Assembly (NCBI GenBank): GCA_028565715.1
Contig: JAOXYC010241789.1
Span: 1 to 10,362, forward strand
DNA from: Phoronis pallida
Taxonomy: Eukaryota; Phoronida; Phoronidae
Direction of reading: 5' to 3'
Length of the DNA: 10,362 nt
The notes under the pieces: model-generated
What the model saw: only the letters and a program-made list of their open reading frames with translations
What the model was told of the DNA's origin: nothing
Databases searched by the model: none
In this document: positions 8,701 through 10,362 of the stretch, piece after piece
Position numbering within the stretch: the stretch's first letter is position 1
How the letters are laid out: each line of letters opens with the position of its first letter
Program-made: the position numbers and the translations under genes

Positions 8701-10210
8701 CAAAAATAATTGAAGTGCGCACTTTGTTAGGCATATATCTTAATCGTTTCAAACATAACAACGAACAAAAACAAAACTATCAAATGCAAGTTGCTACAAG
8801 CTTTTCAACGAATAAAAAATATGTGGTTTACCAAAGCGTTCGGGGCATTGTTTCCACGAATAGTCATTCGCGTACATCGTCTGGCCGTCCATTGGTCCTT
8901 TATTTCCAATGCCCTCGTCTTTTTGTAGAATGTAACTTCGTTTCTTCGTGAGCCCATAGTCGATGTAATCATTCTTCATGTTCATAGACGAAATAATTAT
9001 ATTTAAAACACTTTGAGCTGATTTTTTTCTACAGTTTTTACTAAAATCATCATTATATGTATAGGATACCATTTGTAGAAATGAATTTCTTCGATCGAGG
9101 TTACAAAATTGGGGAAGTCAAGTTTCTTCAGGGACAGCAATCTGACTAGATAAAGGTATGTTTTTCTGGCTGTTTTGCATGTGGTGTTACGTTGTTTGAA
9201 AATATTTATCAAATGGTGACAATACTCTTCCTTACCCTGAAAGTCGTATTACCATTAAAGTCTCCACCAGTCTGTAAGTTCTCCTTTTGATACGCAGCTG
9301 GTGGTTTAGCCCCGGTGGGGTCCGGGTACTTATAACTCCACTGACTCATCGTCTCGTCCATCATCCGACCAGTTGGTGGAATGTAGGCGAGCCGTGGCCT
9401 GAAGCTGTCCGTGAGTAAAATATCCTGCAACGTTGAAACATTTACGCAAAGTTGAAACAATTACTACGAAGAGCTTGCATTATGTGCCGATGTACTGATG
9501 GTTCTTAATGTTTTGGAGAGAAATGGTGGTGCGCTTGTATGTTTATCAAGCATGCACTGTAATCACTATTTATTTACTAACTATTATTGAGAGCTAAGGC
9601 TCCCTACGTGTATTTAAAATATAAAACCTCGAGTGTTACGCTTCGATCTCGGTTGCAAACTGAGCTCGAAGCTTGATTTAACAAATTAGGCAGTTCAGTT
9701 TGGTTATGGAAAAATTGTTTTCCACCCACCCTTTCCCCTCGTTATAGTAACATTTGAGTTTTTTAACAAAGGTTTACTTGTGTTAACTAGTTGATTAACG
9801 TATTGTCGCCTTCTGACTTGAATGGAAGTATTATGGACTGCCTTGTTGGACACAACCTTAGCTTTTTAAAATGTGTACTTGGATCGTTGTTGGGATCAAA
9901 GACACTAAATTATACATCAATGGCACTAGACTTAGACAGCTTGTGTGAGGCATAATTCTGTAAAAGATAAATCTTAAAAGCGTAATTAGGTGGTTCTTTT
10001 GTACTCCTTAACACTTGACATCTCTAGTGGGAAAATAGCCAGTGTCCTGCTTTCGCCATAGTTTCCGAAGGGATTTTTCTGAATTCAGTATAGTTTTTGG
10101 TTTTTAATACTGACCTTCTCTGGGTAGTCAGTCAGGTACGTTGTCGCATCAGTCATGCGTTGTGTAGGAGCAACGTAAGCAATAGGAGCACGCTTTATGA
10201 CACCATCTCC
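5320..10210 (-). CDS. SAXO/FAM154-like axonemal microtubule-stabilizer protein, 3' part of a multi-exon gene
   Basis: Nine exons joined at GT-AG sites give one open frame of 1464 nt (487 residues plus stop); the 5' end lies beyond the window. Repeats seen in order include IAYVAPTQRMTDATTYLTDY, LAYIPPTGRMMDETM, FNGNTTFRNDYIDY, MDGQTMYANDY, RQYIPPHGVMAGNTTHRDDY, STTTTTGDAYQPW, GKYVPPSDAFWTNTSYNDDY, DKMYDRTTYIEDY, RSYRPTEGELPESTNKAAF and FYKDTSYNVDY. This Y-x-P then M-x-x-x-T-T-Y-x-x-D-Y pattern is that of the Mn repeats of SAXO1/SAXO2. Those proteins bind and stabilize microtubules of the axoneme, basal body and centriole. I infer a ciliary or sperm-flagellar role. There is no signal peptide, membrane segment or enzyme motif. 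Related Mn-repeat families (MDM1, TEX45/SAXO5, PPP1R32/SAXO4) remain possible, so I give no symbol. The family call is fairly sure, the member is not. Exon 8 is the weakest part of the model. Confidence 0.82.
5866..5922 (-). CDS. SAXO-like gene, small exon 8 in window (tentative)
   Basis: The exon has 57 nt and encodes about 19 residues, VVTDEVGSQTTKSTKTSE plus shared codons, a Thr/Ser/Lys-rich linker with no repeat motif. The donor GTAATA from 5865 joins to exon 9 in the right phase (GAA-G then GT). The acceptor is weak: GGAG ending at 5923, without a clear pyrimidine tract. GAAG a few codons inside would also keep the phase and give a shorter exon. An in-frame TAA at about 5934 prevents a much longer exon. 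The frame fit is good, but the exact 5' edge is uncertain. Confidence 0.5.
6347..6465 (+). repeat. Dispersed repeat, copy 2 of 3, in intron 7
   Basis: Same family as 1363-1470: ATTACCATCGTCTTATTCTA, then ATTTAAATA, then GCAACCGAGCTCGAAGTGTT and CAAATATAGAATCGCG. Its right edge comes within a few bases of the exon 7 donor at 6471, so the element lies at the very start of intron 7. I see no open frame in it. Confidence 0.65.
6472..6584 (-). CDS. SAXO-like gene, exon 7 in window
   Basis: The exon encodes residues 287-324 and one base of codon 325. After the shared Ile codon (AT from exon 6 plus T) it reads EDYPEKKVSRMKCYRPDRSY, then RPTEGELPESTNKAAFK. The acceptor is TTCTACAG, ending at 6585, behind a T-rich tract. 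The donor is GTATTT from 6471. The length is 113 nt. The last repeat is degenerate (STNKAAFK where others have TTYxxDY). A dispersed repeat (6347-6465) lies directly against the donor in the following intron. Confidence 0.87.
6720..6958 (+). repeat. Two related interspersed repeat units in intron 6
   Basis: Two segments start alike: TATACTAGGGCAAACTGGTG (from about 6728) and, after a TATATATATA run, TAGTAGGGGAGCGCCGGGCT followed by AGTTGGGACG (from about 6891). Spacing is roughly 165 bases. From memory, such TAGTAGGG-headed units separated by TA runs are frequent in Ciona introns and intergenic DNA. I could not compare them, so both the family and the species link are tentative. Confidence 0.35.
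6986..7095 (-). CDS. SAXO-like gene, exon 6 in window
   Basis: The exon encodes residues 251-286 and two bases of codon 287: DDYIGYPDVRNALILPK, then VGEAPYGNARDKMYDRTTY. It completes the repeat cut at the end of exon 5 (TSYN then DDY) and starts another. The acceptor is CCACAAG after a T-rich stretch, ending at 7096, phase 0. The donor is the consensus GTAAGT from 6985. The length is 110 nt. Without this exon, exon 5 cannot join exon 7 through its strong donor in a suitable phase, so frame and motif support it together. Confidence 0.87.
7269..7586. mobile_element. Fold-back MITE with 73-base inverted arms, in intron 5
   Basis: The arm at 7270-7342 is the reverse complement of 7513-7585, with 68 of 73 positions matching by eye. 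The outer ends read TGAAAGGTTATTTGGCTT and its complement. A TA dinucleotide flanks each side (7267-7268 and 7587-7588) and could be a Tc1/mariner-type target duplication, but two bases prove little. The interior holds nested inverted repeats: AATAACTCG (7369-7377) with CGAGTTATT (7424-7432), and 11 bases at 7386-7396 with 7430-7440. There is no coding capacity, so it is a non-autonomous element. The high arm identity suggests it is not very old. It lies wholly inside an intron. Confidence 0.72.
7714..7870 (-). CDS. SAXO-like gene, exon 5 in window
   Basis: The exon encodes the end of codon 198 to residue 250: ELARSDDPFSTTTTTGDAYQ, then PWGALPKMDMPWAERGKYVPP and SDAFWTNTSYN. It holds a variant repeat (STTTTTGDAYQPW) and the first half of the next. 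The acceptor is CACAG, ending at 7871; its single A completes codon CA-A from exon 4. The donor is the strong GTATGT from 7713, phase 0. The length is 157 nt. The exon stops exactly after TSYN, again in the middle of a repeat. Confidence 0.87.
7871..8250 (-). other. Intron 4 of the SAXO-like gene
   Basis: This is 380 bases with GTAAGG donor and CACAG acceptor. The only structure noticed is a 7-bp inverted pair TTGGAAC (8137-8143) and GTTCCAA (8162-8168). No embedded gene or clear mobile element is visible. Confidence 0.6.
8251..8416 (-). CDS. SAXO-like gene, exon 4 in window
   Basis: The exon encodes residues 143-197 and two bases of codon 198: IMPPTMKGDHTFLPP, then the full repeat RQYIPPHGVMAGNTTHRDDY, then IEWQNYNRALPILQK. 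The acceptor is GTTAG, ending at 8417; it is the only nearby AG that matches the one-base overhang of exon 3 without meeting a stop. The donor is GTAAGG from 8250. The length is 166 nt. Two ATGs lie near its start, but the phase match with exon 3 argues against a start here. It is too short between stops to stand out as a long open frame. Confidence 0.8.
8417..8831 (-). other. Intron 3 of the SAXO-like gene
   Basis: This is 415 bases with GTAAAC donor and GTTAG acceptor. Apart from two TGACGTA/TGACGTAT-like words at 8458-8476, which resemble half CRE sites, I see no gene, repeat or structure in it. Confidence 0.6.
8832..8973 (-). CDS. SAXO-like gene, exon 3 in window
   Basis: The exon encodes residues 96-142 and the first base of codon 143. 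It starts NDYIDYGLTKKRSYILQ, which completes the repeat begun in exon 2, and contains GPMDGQTMYANDYSW, ending CPERF. The acceptor is CATGAAG, ending at 8974, and the donor is GTAAAC from 8831. The length is 142 nt, entering in phase 0 and leaving after one base. A plus-strand open frame over the same place (8625-8951) is antisense shadow. Confidence 0.86.
9236..9424 (-). CDS. SAXO-like gene, exon 2 in window
   Basis: The exon encodes residues 33-95, from DILLTDSFRPRLAYIPP to GGDFNGNTTFR. It carries one repeat (LAYIPPTGRMMDETM) and the first half of the next. The acceptor is TTGCAG, ending at 9425, and the donor is GTAAGG from 9235. The length is 189 nt with phase 0 at both ends. The exon ends exactly after TTFR, in the middle of a repeat; the partner sequence NDYIDY starts the next exon. 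The middle part, with KYPDPTGAKPPAAYQKEN, is less repeat-like and proline-rich. Confidence 0.87.
9425..10114 (-). other. Intron 1 in window of the SAXO-like gene
   Basis: This is the largest intron seen, 690 bases, with GTCAGT donor and TTGCAG acceptor. It holds the repeat fragment at 9617-9660. The rest is unremarkable AT-rich sequence without an open frame of note. Confidence 0.6.
9617..9660 (-). repeat. Dispersed repeat, copy 3 (fragment), in intron 1
   Basis: Read on the minus strand, this contains GCAACCGAGATCGAAGCGTA followed by ACACTCGAGG, matching the GCAACCGAGCTCGAAGTGTT region of copy 2 and what follows. Only about 40 bases align clearly. The neighbouring GAGCTCGAAGC at 9661-9671 forms a small inverted pair with GCTTCGA. 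Confidence 0.45.
10115..10210 (-). CDS. SAXO-like gene, exon 1 in window (internal exon)
   Basis: The exon encodes residues 1-32 of the visible part, starting GDGVIKRAP and containing the repeat IAYVAPTQRMTDATTYLTDY followed by PEK. The acceptor is TTGAAG at 10212-10211 and the donor is GTCAGT from 10114. The length is 96 nt and both edges are phase 0. A TAA lies in frame a short way upstream of the acceptor and no ATG intervenes, so this is not a first exon and further exons must lie beyond 10362. An acceptor four bases further in (GGGAG) is possible and would change only the first one or two residues. Confidence 0.75.
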
Positions 10211-10362
10211 CTTCAATGAACAATGAATTAATTTTTATAGAGATCGATATTTCGAGGTTAGAGAAGAAGAATAAAACAAGGGTTTGTTGTAGTAAAATGT
10301 CATATATTATGACGACTAGATAAAAGTAACAAAAATATAGTATAAATATGACAGATGGGCAG

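Noticed and set aside
8625-8951. 108-codon plus-strand open frame
   Set aside because: Half of it is antisense to exon 3; the rest is intron. No recognisable domain.
1-10362. tRNA and other structured RNA genes
   Set aside because: I looked for A-box and GGTTCGANTCC B-box pairs on both strands; only isolated TTCGA words appear, none with a partner box at the right distance.

Overview
This is animal nuclear DNA: AT-rich, mostly non-coding, and carrying one gene split by spliceosomal GT-AG introns. Compact introns (about 110 to 690 bases), an axonemal microtubule protein and several short dispersed repeats point to a small invertebrate genome. My best guess is a tunicate such as Ciona, partly because the repeat units around 6720-6955 resemble sequences I remember from Ciona introns. 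I could not check this, and the species call is tentative.

The right half (about 5206-10362) holds the only gene I can support. It lies on the minus strand, enters from beyond the right edge and ends at a stop codon at 5320-5322, with an AATAAA polyadenylation signal about 80 bases further on. Nine coding exons (10210-10115, 9424-9236, 8973-8832, 8416-8251, 7870-7714, 7095-6986, 6584-6472, 5922-5866, 5753-5320) join in one unbroken frame of 1464 nt, giving 487 residues plus stop. The protein is made of about ten degenerate repeats of the form Y-x-P ... M ... T-T-Y-x-x-D-Y. This is the Mn-type repeat of the SAXO/FAM154 stabilizers of axonemal microtubules, so the product is probably a ciliary or flagellar microtubule-associated protein. 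The 5' exons and promoter lie outside the window.

The introns carry mobile-element traces. A 318-bp fold-back MITE with 73-base arms sits in intron 5. A dispersed repeat abuts the splice donor in intron 7, a fragment of the same family is in intron 1, and two related repeat units fill much of intron 6.

The left half (1 to about 5200) has no gene I can support. It holds a 42-bp tandem repeat (about 1093-1240), a copy of the dispersed repeat (1363-1470), and a 415-bp palindromic minisatellite (2000-2414) built from 16-bp and 30-bp versions of one unit, inverted about a central axis near 2250. Beyond that are AT-rich intergenic sequence, two E-boxes and one NRF-1-like palindrome (about 3948-4332), and two small minus-strand open frames at 305-893 of doubtful reality. 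I found no tRNA, rRNA or CRISPR array, and no convincing new functional system. The most unusual structures are the palindromic minisatellite and the repeated placement of introns inside the SAXO-type repeats.
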